A stretch of DNA of 64,000 bases from the NCBI GenBank assembly GCA_029490685.1, contig CM055960.1:55095544-55159543 (forward strand). Direction: 5' to 3'. Under the pieces are notes generated by a model. That model had not been told where the DNA came from and searched no databases. It saw nothing but the letters and a program-made list of their open reading frames with translations. Below, in pieces: positions 44,520 through 55,042 of the stretch. The position numbers were made by a program, and so were the translations under genes. The stretch comes from Schizonepeta tenuifolia (Eukaryota > Streptophyta > Magnoliopsida > Lamiales > Lamiaceae). Within the stretch, counting starts at the first letter, position 1. Every line of letters starts with the position of its first letter.

Positions 44520-47366
44520 GGGTTGGATTAAAGAAGCGGGGAAGAAAGGGGGAATTACTAAATAAATGATAAACTGACATAACTTTGATAAGATAGTTAC
44601 TGTGAACTGATTCTATTAAACAAAATAGAGTCGATCTCGAAGGATCGCTCGACAAAGTTGTTTCTGAGTGAACTAGGTTTCAAGTATGAAAACTTAAACC
44701 GAAAAGATTATACATCAAAAAGAAGTATTTTGCAGCGGAATAAAACGTAGAGTGATAACACATTTCAGATGTGAAATCGAGGCTCAACTAAACTTTACTT
44801 CCTTAAGTACGACCTCTACTCAATCTCCGCCGCCTTCTTCACTCAACCTGCACATTTAGAAATACATACAGGGCTAAGTATAAACATACTTAGTGGGCAC
44901 TTTGCCGAAATCATATCATAGGTTTTATAGATTCATCATGCATTCTCAAAGTAACACAACGGGGTTTTCCTTTCAAAGGCCCGTGCTTACTAAACATTTT
45001 CCTTTCATAAATAACTTGCGCAAGCATTTTACTGTTGTTACGTTCAACTTGCCCAACTTCTGTTTCAACGCCGGGGGAGAGTATACTTCTCCCACGCATG
45101 TTCCTCACCGTGGCTGGCTACCCCTCAACAGAGTACCACACACAACGGCTACCGTGTACACTAACCCTGGAAATCCCTTCCAGTTAACTCAGAATCCGAT
45201 CGATTAGTTGGCGAACTAACTCAGAATGGCACAAAAGAACTCACAAAAACAAATTCTTTTATACACTGATAATCACTTTCAAAACATACTTATAAAGCAA
45301 TAAGTAAACATTTTGAGCAACGCTCACTTTATTTTGTTATATAGAAAAGCCCACCTTAATCGGTTACAGAACAAATACAAACTTCTGTCTTCGGTCTCCC
45401 GTCCTGTCTTCTAATTTCGACTTCCTCCTTTGATTGCGAACATTCAAACTTTAGTAATTGGTCGAGACGATTAAAGGAAAAAGGAAAACGAATTTAGTTA
45501 AAACTTTTAGGCGTTTGCACTTTAACTAATTCCTTCGTTTTGAAAAGAAACGAGATTCGAACACATCTCGTTTAGAACTAACTCGGTTCCTTACTCGACA
45601 TTAATATTAGTTAAAATGGAAGTCAATAACTTATTAGTGACTTAGAAGTTCTTAAAGAATTAAGTTAAAAAGATTTCAACTTAAGAAAAAGAGTTCTGCA
45701 AATTTTGCACAAGGCAGTAGATTAGAAGCTCACGAAATACAAAGTATTTCGAAACAGGGGATGTGCCTTATGTCAAAAGAAAGACACGGAAGTCTACTTT
45801 ACTGTTCAATTTACGGATCTTGATTTTGTTAAACGAGCAGGGAGTTATGGCCGTTTCCGTGAAGGGTCGCAAAACTGGCCGAAAACCCTAGACATATTGA
45901 AAACTCGACGCACGTTTCCCTAGGTTCGATCAATGCTATACAACCTTTATGTGCACGAAATTTCCATCAATTTAACAATCAAGTCATACAATCATTTAAC
46001 GTGAACACTTTCACGTTCCTCGATTAAAAAAAATACGACGAGCACTTCTCGTCTTTTCAATTAACGAAAACACTTAGCAAATTTCATTTCAATTTCAAAT
46101 CACAACCAGTTTCTAACTTCTGTTTCATAACTTATATGAATTCATCATCAACTACACTCATGCTTATTAATCATCAACCAACTCAAATCAATCAACACAT
46201 AATCATAATCATTTAACACGTCATTTTCATCGAGCAACGAACATCGTTGTCGATTTTTTCAAATATTTTTATAAAATCTAAGAAATTCATACTAAGTACA
46301 TATAATCATGCTTATCATTAATACATCAACTATATCATCAATCGGAAACATACAAACCCTCGTTTTCTCGTTTCTTTGTTTCTACACTTACTTACTTTCT
46401 TTAATTTTTGAAGTTCTACTAATCCAATTCAAACCAAATTAGTTTCTATCATCTTTATACTTAACAATGATCATATTAACACTCTAACATCATTATAACT
46501 AACACTTAATCAATTCACGTCATTTTTATCGGTTCAAGAACTCGATTTTTCAAAGTTGTTAGTTAATTCTCAATTAATTCAACAACAAACCTAACATATC
46601 AACAATCACTAATATTCGATTAGTTTTCTCGTTCTATTTTTTTTATTGACAATTATGTTCGATTCTTAGTCTCTTACAAAATATTTGACGTTCTTAGAAT
46701 TCGTTGAAACTTCCAAACCATGATCATTAAGTACTTAGATTCACTAATACACAATCCACATACTCATATCATCATTCATACTTAACATAATCTCGATTCT
46801 TCGTCTCCAACGAAAAATAAAGCGTGATCGGAAAATTCTAACTAAATTATATGTTGATTAACATGCATACAACTTCTCATTTATGCAAACAACATCATCA
46901 AATAAATTCTATCCTTAAAAAAATCCGATCAAATGTTCGTCTCCAACGATTATCGTTTTATTTTTTAAAAAAAATCTAACATAAATATATGATCAACTAC
47001 ATGCTTCCTACATCACATATACATCAACACCACATCTAAATCATCTCATTTGATCAATCAAAATCATAGTTCTTCATTTCCAACCAACATTGAAATATTT
47101 TTAGAAAATTCTCAAACAATTTCTCCAATCATATATCAATGCATAGAATCATAATCTACAAACCATTTATCAAAGTTCAAGCTCAATCAAAACATCAAAG
47201 AGTGCAGAAAATTTCGAAACCTTCATCATTTATTTCAAAAATTCTCAAACAAATACATAGCATGTTTTAACCTTGAATTAAACCATAGATTCTTACTTCT
47301 AACATCAAAATAACATGAAATAAAACTTAGAACATCAAATCCTACATGATGGTCCCGAAACGAGTT

Positions 47367-47401
47367 ACTGGTGTATGGGGGGGGGGGGGGAATACACCAG
47401 T
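47367..47401. other. Inverted repeat around a run of 14 G
   Basis: ACTGGTGTAT, 14 consecutive G, an A, then ATACACCAGT: 10-bp perfect arms around a poly-G loop at the boundary of the nested insertion. Confidence 0.85.
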
Positions 47402-47811
47402 TGGGATTTTAAAAAATCAACCCTTAAAATTACTTCAACCGAGTAAAACGGACTCAGTTGGAATCTCACAGCTGAGTAAGCAACCTCAGCTGGAAGAGTG
47501 CGGCTGTGCGGAATGTGGTGGAAAATTAAACTCGTTATAAACAACTCACGCTTTTAGAGCAGGGTTGGTCAACAACCAAAACAGTTGAGAATGCGCAGAT
47601 ATGCAATTTGTATGTCGGTTAGATTGATCAGATAAGAATGCAATAAGCAACTGAATAAAAATAAACACAGACACACAGGATTTAACGTGGTTCGGAGATA
47701 ACCCTCCTACGTCCACGGGGAGTTGTGAGTCCACACAACTCAGTCCAAGTTCATCTGGACAAACCACACAGCTTACCCGGGCTGTGCAACCGTTGCAATA
47801 AGTTTACGGGT

Positions 47812-47890
47812 ACTTATCAACCTTTACAGTTAAGTTTACGGGTACTTAACAACCTATGTCAAGTTTGCGGATACTTGACGACCTAGCTAC
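47812..47890. repeat. Short tandem repeat, three units
   Basis: The unit AAGTTTACGGGTACTTATCA followed by ACC occurs near 47812, 47842 and 47870 with small changes (TTGCGGATACTTGACGACC in the last). Confidence 0.7.
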
Positions 47891-48229
47891 TCAATTACAG
47901 GAAGAGTAGGGTCCTAAAACCTTTTCAGGTATAAAAGATAAGGTTCCAACTAACAGCTCGAACAAAAAGTGAGCTGGGATCTAACTCTCTACGAACTCTC
48001 ACAAAGTGATGTTCTCAAGGTTCGATCTAAAGACACTCAGACACAATCTAATGCTCTAGAACTCTCAATAAGTGATGTTCTTAGAGGCTAAATCAAAATC
48101 AGCTCGAGTAAGGAATATAGTTCTTTCTTTCGCTCTGTCTCGTCTCCTCGTCTTCCAGTTTTCTGCCTAACCCGTTTCTGCAAATAGATTACTTTCCTTT
48201 CCTATATATTACCTTTGCAGTGATTATTA

Positions 48230-48514
48230 ATGGCACCCAAAAGCAAGAGAATGGCATCATTCGGACCTTTCCTCATGCCTACCACGTATGAAGAGTCATT
48301 CGATATGTTAGTATCGAAGATTCACTTCGAGCAGATCCTCTCCGACGAGGATCTAGAGTCGCCGGTCCTAGCCCCTCTCGCCAACACTCTCCCTCTGTTC
48401 TTTGATAGCGATGGCTTGTCTCTCATCTCTGCAGACTTTCCCGATATAGCATCTGTGCTCTTCTGTTTTCCATCTGAGACAGCCTTGTGTTGGGCCAAAT
48501 GGGGTAATGACTGA
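48230..48514 (+). other. Unassigned 94-codon ORF in the nested insertion
   Basis: Starts with ATG (MAPKSKRMASFGPFLMPTTY) and contains PLFFDSDGLSLISADFPDIA. I recognise no domain. Its position between a leader-like CT-rich stretch (48125-48170) and the CAGTTG-repeat area suggests an element-encoded or captured fragment. It could be fortuitous. Confidence 0.25.
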
Positions 48515-48579
48515 ACGGTCAAACCCTCATGTGACTTCCTTTTGAAATTCAACTTCAAACCTTTCTGACAGTCAACCTC

Positions 48580-48975
48580 AGTTAGTCGGTTGAAAGTCTT
48601 GATCTTTATCTGAGTGGTCTTCAGCTGATGTTCTGTCTGAACCGTTGAACTCTCAGCTGACTTTGAACTTTATCTTGTTGATATTAACTGATTGAGTTTA
48701 CAACTGATGTTCCAACTAGAACGCTCAGTTGTCCTTCTTGTATTTAGTGAGTTGGGTTCGAACTCTCAAATGACTTCCTTTTCTTCTGATGTTCTCTTCC
48801 TCTCTACTGCTTCTCATCTGATGAACGCTCAGTTGGTTTCCTTCACAACTGATGTTCTGAAGACTTCCCCCTCATTCCATCTGAACATATGAACTCTCAG
48901 TTGTCCTTCATCATAACTGATGTTCTGTCTGAGTGATGCCTTGTTGCCATCTTTAGCTGGAGACCTGTAAAGATA
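48580..48975. repeat. Degenerate repeat built on CTCAGTTG and AACTGATGTTCT
   Basis: Phrases of the type AACTCTCAGTTGTCCTTC and CAACTGATGTTCTG alternate at least five times at about 60-75-base spacing, with drift. Confidence 0.6.
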
Positions 48976-50586
48976 AAATCTCAACTTTGCCCAAACAGCG
49001 AGCCTAATTTCTAACATTAGGTTCTGGCAACATCTACTCGGTTGGGGTCAGTCGGTTTTGGAATTTATCAAAACTTATACTAATAAATTTCCCAACACTA
49101 CACCTTCATAATTTTCGATATTTTCTAAACTAGGAAGAGAAGGATTTTATTTGGATAGAAATGAAGCTAAAGCTCGTACCTTGACAAATATGAACTCGAA
49201 ATAGAAATCGGTCGACAAACGAACAAGTTATGAGGATCGAAAGCTTGAAGAAACCTTGAAGAACTCTTCAATGGTGAGAGAGAGAGAGAGAGATGGCGGT
49301 TTGGAAGAGAAAGAGAAGAAGAAAAAATGAAAGAAACTTGATATTTATAAAGTAGAAGCAAAGAACAAATTGTACACCTTTTCCTTTACAAAAAATCTAT
49401 TTTTTCCGGATCTAATACTGTGAACTAGAAACAAATAATTACTTTATTAGACGGACACATTTTCGGCAAAAATGGATATGACCATTAGTTCCAGAATATT
49501 TCACTTAGTCGGAAAGGACGACTCGTTTCCCGAAAAACATTGAAAAGTCGAGACGTGACAGTACAATATTTTTGCCCGAAAAATAAATAAAACTGGCTTT
49601 TACCATTAGACTCGTATCGCAAAATAAGTAAATGTAAAATCAGACGCTTTTTTGATCTGAGTTCTCGAACGAAAATTTTATCGGGCGCGAAATCTCTAAT
49701 ACAGTAGTCGGTTGAACGACTTCTGGATTTTATTTTCAGAAACGGATTTCACCCTTAGTCTTAAAACTGAAATTCCTTAACTTAGGCGTGCAAAGCCTTA
49801 ATTAATCATCAAATTTTTATTTTCGTGACGGAAAGAAAAGCCGGGAGATTACATTAAGTTGGAGTAGTAGTTGTCCTAATTTTTTTCTTAATTATTGTAA
49901 TTTTTTTTAATTATTCTGGAGTAGTATGTTTTAGTTTTTTTAAATTCAATAAAATTGTCATTTATTAATTTTTGAATTTAACTAAGTAATTTTTTATAAT
50001 ATTTATTACAGAGAAAAAAATAACAACAAAATAAAATCTATTCAATCATTAAAATCACGCTTCTCAGTGCTTCAACCTAGGTCTTACTCAACTTCATTGT
50101 AGTGGAAATATCAACCTAGGTCTAACTCAACACCATCAATCATTAATATCACGCTTCACAGTGCTTCAACTTAGGTCTAGTAAGAACACCGTAGTGGATG
50201 CTCTAAGAAAAATGATAAAAAAAAATAGAAAATGCGTCTTATTACTTGTAAAGCGTTTTGAAGGGTTAATTCATTCTTTATTTAAACATAGATAAAATGA
50301 GTGAGAAGTTCATTTAAGTAAAGGTAGATAAATTAGCGGGACGGAGGAAGTAACTTTTTTATGGATGGAAATAAAGATTCAAATTACCTTTATAATGAGC
50401 TAAATTCTGGATTTTTTTTTGAAGAAAAAAATTATGATATTTTAATAGATGAAATTTGTTACAGACATAAAAATATGTATAAATAAATTATAAATAATTT
50501 TTTCCCCTATTTGAACCGAATTATGGCTAGCCATAATGTGGCTGCATAGATTTATTGCTAAATAATTACATAACCATCCAATTAAA

Positions 50587-51974
50587 GGGGGTGTATTGGA
50601 TTATCAATTATGTGAATTTTAATGGAGTTGAATTTAATAGGATTTGGGTGGAGTTTAGGGAAGTTGAGGGTGGAATTTGTGGGAGTTTGGGGTGAATTTT
50701 TAAAGAATTCGGGCGAGTTCAAATCCACACACACGCGATCGCGTGAGTTGATCGGTCGAGGATGGCATCTCGCAATCGCGGGTCATATACGATCACGGGT
50801 CACAAGGAGAATTTAAGCTCAGCTGTCTGTATTGACTCTTGTGATGTTTCTGTAACTTTGATCCCGTGTTGTTCTTAAAATAGTGGAATGAAAATGATGT
50901 TATGCTTATATTTGATGAGCTACAGACCTCGATCCCCTCTGTTCTTAAAACTTTTTAGAATTGAGAGAATGAGAGAATAAGAGAATAAAACCATTTACAG
51001 TCTACCAAAATTTTATAAAATTTAGGAGCCAATGGCAAATATGATTTAGGCTCCTTCTCAGTAAGCTCACAAAACAACCCCACGAGCTAAATCGGGGTTA
51101 AAGATGGATGAGAGAGTAGAGAGGGCGAGACTCATATCGTGGACGGTCGGCGAGGACAGATCCTTGCGCAGCTGGTGCGTGAGGAGTGGAGGCGGTGGTG
51201 AGGTAGGCGATACGCTTGTGGGGAGTGGGCGGCGGCAGACGAGAGCTCGACGGAGTGGAAGGCGGCCCACGATATGTCGACGCCATGGAGGGAGTGGAGG
51301 TAGGTGAGTTTCTGGAGGGCAGTGGCCTTCGTTTGCGGGTCCGTGGATTTTATCTCGCGGCGGATATCGTCGATCGCTTTGGCGATGAAAGTGGGCTCGG
51401 TGCCCGGCGGGCAGAGGCGGATGGCCTTGATTAGGTCGTCGATGGAGCGTTGGAAGAGAGAATCCATCAGTCAAGGACCCGCCATTGAATCAATTCCGCG
51501 GTTCTACAATTTGACGAGCGACTGGTTGCTGATTATTGGAGAATGAGAGAATAAAACTAGCGACCGCGGGCACGGTCGTTGATTAAGCTCAAAACCAGCG
51601 ACCGTGGCATGCTGGCGATCGCTGGAATTACACAAAGCCAGCGATCGCGTGTGTCAGCGCTCGTGGATATGAACTCCATCGAACTCCCATGTCCAGAGGC
51701 CGGAGTTCATTCTTTGTATTTTTTGCTGTGAATTACATCGAAATCCATAAGAAAGTGAAATCAATCGAAATCCTTATGATATTGAATATCGGGAGAGTTT
51801 GAGGGAGTTTAAAATCAATGGATTGAATACCCCAGGATTTGTAAGGATTTTGAAATCCTTCAAACTCCTTGAAACCAATAAGAATATTTAAAAAGTTTGA
51901 AATTCATCAATCCAATACCCCTGAATTTCAAAATTCTTAAAAATCCCTTAAACTCCACCATTCAATACACCCCC
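50587..51974. mobile_element. TIR element (PIF/Harbinger-like MITE type) carrying a captured host-gene fragment
   Basis: The left end GGGGGTGTATTGGATT is inverted at the right end (read inward GGGGGTGTATTGAATGG). TAA follows the right end, and TTAAA precedes the left end. Subterminal sequence on both sides is similar in inverted sense (TTTTAATGGAGTTGAATTT, AACTCCTTGAAACC). About 1.39 kb. The centre (51067-51485) is a fragment of a host gene, flanked by clusters of CAGCGATCGC-like words. Confidence 0.75.
51067..51485 (-). pseudogene. Captured 5' fragment of an AP-3 complex subunit delta gene
   Basis: On the minus strand, ATG 51485 reads MAGP, then a TGA at codon 5, then LMDSLFQRSIDDLIKAIRL, GTEPTFIAKAIDDIRREIKS, TDPQTKATALQKLTYLHSLH and GVDISWAAFHSVEL, which is the N-terminus of plant delta-adaptin. 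After a frame change it continues in another frame with LLTHQLRKDLSSPTVHDMSL and ALSTLSSIFNPDLARGVVL, again as in delta-adaptin. AP-3 is a vesicle-coat adaptor for trafficking to the vacuole. Only about the first 130 residues are present, with a stop and at least one frameshift/deletion, inside a TIR element, so this is a transposon-captured copy and not the host gene. Confidence 0.85.
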
Positions 51975-51977
51975 TAA

Positions 51978-52780
51978 GTGTAGAAAAGTGTTATTATGAG
52001 TTTCCCTAAAGAATGAAATAATAATATCCATTTTATTTATTAAAATAGAGAATAAAATTGCGAATGGCATGTACGGAACCACCCTCGAGCAACGAGTCGA
52101 TTGCATTAATAATGTGAAACAGGCACACGAATTATTAGATTATTGATTAGTAACTTAGGAATAGTGATTTACAAGGAAGAGTTGACAAGAATAAATCCAA
52201 CATTTGGAATTTCAAAGCTAAAAGCGAAATTCAGTGTCTTACTATTGTCAAAAAGTTTTTATTTTTATGTTTGAATATTGAATAGGAAATGGAGAGGGAG
52301 CATAAACGGAGCATTATGATTATGATCATGAATTCTATGTCTTCTAATTGTAATTAGTATTTAATAATGAGGGTTCGCTTGTCATCGACTCATCATATCA
52401 TGGTACTTCTTGTAAAATGTTCTCAAATAATGATCATTACTATTCCATAGTTGGTTTTCTTTTTTTTTCTTCCTTTTTGAGAATACATTACTATTCCATA
52501 GTTAATCTGCCAATGTTGTTTAATATCTCTCTCTCTCTCTCTCTCAAAACGATGACAGTTGATTACGTCATCCAAGCGTGGATTATCGTCCCATCTTTAA
52601 CTTTATGTTGCTAGTAACATTATTGTGAAACCCCGTATATTTTGTACAATTAAAAAAAAGCTGAACCATTTTAATGATTTACGATTACCATATAAAGAAG
52701 TATTATTGTACTAATCTATAAAATATACATCGTAATATAAATATTTTTTATATAGAAGCATTGTTGTAGATACAAATAAA
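51978..52780. other. AT-rich intergenic DNA
   Basis: No gene is seen. A (CT)n run at 52530-52545 and a duplicated phrase CATTACTATTCCATAGTT (near 52435 and 52486) are the only structures. Confidence 0.5.
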
Positions 52781-53320
52781 TACTCTCTCCGTCCTCAAAT
52801 AAATGTCCTACTTACCAATTTCTATTGTCCTCAAATAAGTGTCCTACTTATAATTTTCGTACAAAAGTAACCTTCACTTTTTACAATATTTACTACCACT
52901 TGCCATTCTGGACCCACAATTAAATCACTAATCCAATTCTCTAATTTTAACCTAATTATCTTAAATAAATTGGGCAGGGCCCATTTTTATACCCAAAATT
53001 CCATTTTCTAATTCCCACTACTACATGTCTGCATATTCATTCTCTCTCTCATCATCTCTCGTCTCTCTCCTTCATTTCTATTGCCTGCACCAGACCCCTC
53101 TCTACTCTTCTCCTTCACCGGCGAGACTAACGCCGCCGTCGTCTCCGCTCACTCCCCCTCTCAACTCAACCTTCTTCCCTCTCTAATTTTCTGCAATTTA
53201 TCAAATCCCCAAATTGAAAACCCTAGCCTCACAATCGAAACCCATCTCCCTTCTCTCTCAGAAATTTGGCGACTTCACCGCCGTCTAATTCATCACTACC
53301 ACCGCTTATTTGCAGCAGAA

Positions 53321-53497
53321 ATGGACGGCAACGGCAGAGGAGCTACCGCCACCGTTGTCCGTCCCTCCTCTCTGATCGGCTACAGCAGCGGCCAAAGAGA
53401 AGGCCGCCGCCGTCCCCTTTTGCCTCGCACCACCATTTCTATCGCCTCTCTTATTCTTACACTACTCATTATTTTTACACTATTCATTTATTGGTGA
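53321..53497 (+). other. Short gene-like ORF ending in a membrane segment
   Basis: 58 codons from ATG 53321: a polar Arg/Gly-rich N-terminus followed by ISIASLILTLLIIFTLFIYW, a single hydrophobic segment directly before TGA, preceded by a CT-rich leader (53040-53120). After a possible intron (acceptor TTTTTATTAG near 53559) lies more GC-rich, Pro-rich sequence with stops. It could be the first exon of a type II membrane protein captured by an element, or a very small membrane protein. I do not recognise it. Confidence 0.35.
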
Positions 53498-53782
53498 TTT
53501 GATATTGTTTTTAACATCTCGCCCAAGCTCTTCTCTATCTCTCCTTTCTTTTTATTAGATTATTCCGGTGAACACTCGCCGTCTCCGTACATCCCTCGGC
53601 CTAAAGTCAGCAGCCCGGAAGTCGCTGCCCCATCTATTTTTATCTGAGCTGAGCCTCCTCCATCACCTCTGATGCCTCCTCCACAAACATCACATTCGTT
53701 GCCGCCAAGTCCGAGTTTGATGATTTTGAGGAAGATGATGAGTTTGAGGATGAAATAAAATGAAATAAGCTTAAAAAAATTA

Positions 53783-54152
53783 CTCCCTCCGTCCATGAAT
53801 CATATCCCTATTTGGGTTCCGACACGGAAAATAAGAAAGCTGATAAAGTTGTTTTGAGTGGGGTAAAAGTTAGAATGTAGGGGTAGTATGATAATGACAA
53901 AAAACCAATGGTAATGACAAAAAAGATGTGGTATTGACAAAAAAAAGTGGTATTGACCAAAAAGTGAGAATAAAGTTGTTGTGATGATCAAAAAGTAGGA
54001 ATAAAGTTGTTATGAGGTGGGACCATCAATGGCAAGGGATAGTAAATAAAGGAAAAATAGGAGGGTATGGTTGTATAAAAAGGTAAGTAGGGATTTGATT
54101 CATGGACAAAAAAATATGGGTAAGTAGGGATTTGATTCGTAGACGGAGGGAG
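53783..54152. mobile_element. Stowaway-type MITE
   Basis: CTCCCTCCGTCCATGAATCA at the left and GACGGAGGGAG at the right with TA on both sides; 370 bp. The interior GGTAATGACAAAAAAGATG and GGTATTGACC phrases are shared with 8140, 62028 and 62621. Confidence 0.85.
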
Positions 54153-54655
54153 TAGTAGTTTAGCTTTTGTGAAAAAAAAAGCAGTTAATGAACAAGAAAA
54201 AAAAAAGTCAACCACCAAAAATAACAATACCCAAAAAGTAAACAAAATTAGGAAATTAAGTGTGTCATTATCACTATCCCTACATCTTAACATTTACCCC
54301 ACTCAAAACACTTTTTTCAACTTTTTTAAATCCCGTGTCTAACAGTAAATGGGACACTTAAAAGAGGACGGAGGGAGTAATTCTTAATAGAATGATTAAA
54401 ATATAGTAATTTATAATCAATTAATAAAATTATTTACAAAATTTATTCTTTAAAGTAAATTTATTGTCCATGAAATACTTATTAATCTATATATATATAT
54501 ATATATATATATAAGAAATGCCTTATTTTACAAAATTTTAATAGCCTAAAATAATCCTTATAATATATTAAAATCAATGGCAATAATGTAATCCTTATAA
54601 TATATATTAGTTCCCTTATATTAGGATACAAATAGTTATAGTACGTAATATGATA

Positions 54656-55042
54656 CTCCATCCGTCCCGTTATTTTTGTCTTGTATTTTTTTTTTAGGTT
54701 GTCCCATTATTCTTGTCATGTTTCTTTTTTTGGAAATAATTAGGAGATAATTAATTTGTTAAACAATCTACTTTACACCTTTCATCATACTTTTCTACCT
54801 CATATTATGTGTCATTCACTATTCTCCGTTTCTCTCTATTCACTTTATTCCACTTTATTTCACTATTTAGTCTCTCTCTACCCACTTATTTTATTTTATC
54901 AATTTATTTCACTATTCACTCTCTCTCTACTCACTTTATTTTACTTTAAAAACTTCACTAAACATACTTTTTATTATTAATTATTTTCTCTTTAAACCCC
55001 GTACCCAAAAGAAACAGAACAAGTCTGGTAGGACGGAGGGAG
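54656..55042. mobile_element. Stowaway-type MITE
   Basis: CTCCATCCGTCCCGTTATTT at the left and GGTAGGACGGAGGGAG at the right, flanked by TA; 387 bp. The interior has repeated TTCACTATTCACTCTCTCTC-like phrases. A different subfamily from 53783. Confidence 0.8.

Larger units (their letters stand above)
47367..49097 (-). mobile_element. Copia-like LTR or LARD-type insertion within the solo LTR
   Basis: The right end read on the minus strand is TGTTGGGAAATTTATTAG, a standard copia-type LTR start. The left end reads ATACACCA, so the termini are TG...CA. Internal phrases such as GGATTTAACGTGGTTCGG and CCTCCTACGTCCACGGGGAG (47680-47722) are widespread in plant copia-type LTRs. The five bases flanking the two ends do not match clearly, so the left boundary is uncertain. 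Confidence 0.5.
44472..49853 (-). mobile_element. Solo LTR of a Tekay/Del-type Ty3-gypsy element
   Basis: On the minus strand it starts TGTAATCTCCCGGCTTTTCT and ends GGATTTGGGGCTGTGACA, the termini usual for Tekay/Del LTRs. TTAAG is duplicated on both sides (44467-44471 and 49854-49858). No gag or pol is present, so it is a solo LTR. Its length of 5.38 kb includes a roughly 1.7-kb nested insertion (about 47367-49097). The remainder is AT-rich, with many ATCAT-type words at 46100-47300 and no coding sequence. Confidence 0.75.
43062..50203 (+). mobile_element. PIF/Harbinger element with Myb-like ORF, interrupted by a solo LTR
   Basis: The left end GAGTATGTACTATGGGAG pairs with the right end, which reads GAGCATCCACTACGGTG on the other strand. 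TAA flanks both sides (43059-43061 and 50204-50206), the three-base target duplication of PIF/Harbinger. Inside is a Myb/SANT-like ORF of the kind that accompanies Harbinger transposases. No transposase ORF remains. Removing the 5.4-kb LTR insertion would leave about 1.76 kb. Repeated CCTAGGTCT/ACTTAGGTCT words occur near the right end (50088-50175). Confidence 0.75.
52783..54377. mobile_element. Possible 1.6-kb Stowaway-like element enclosing gene-like DNA
   Basis: The left end CTCTCTCCGTCCTCAAAT resembles the inverted right end CTCCCTCCGTCCTCTTTT, and the next bases are also similar (AAATGTCCTACTTA against AAGTGTCCCATTTA). TA flanks both sides. Inside are a GC-richer gene-like stretch (53080-53750) and a complete nested MITE. 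The alternative is two unrelated single MITE ends. Confidence 0.45.
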
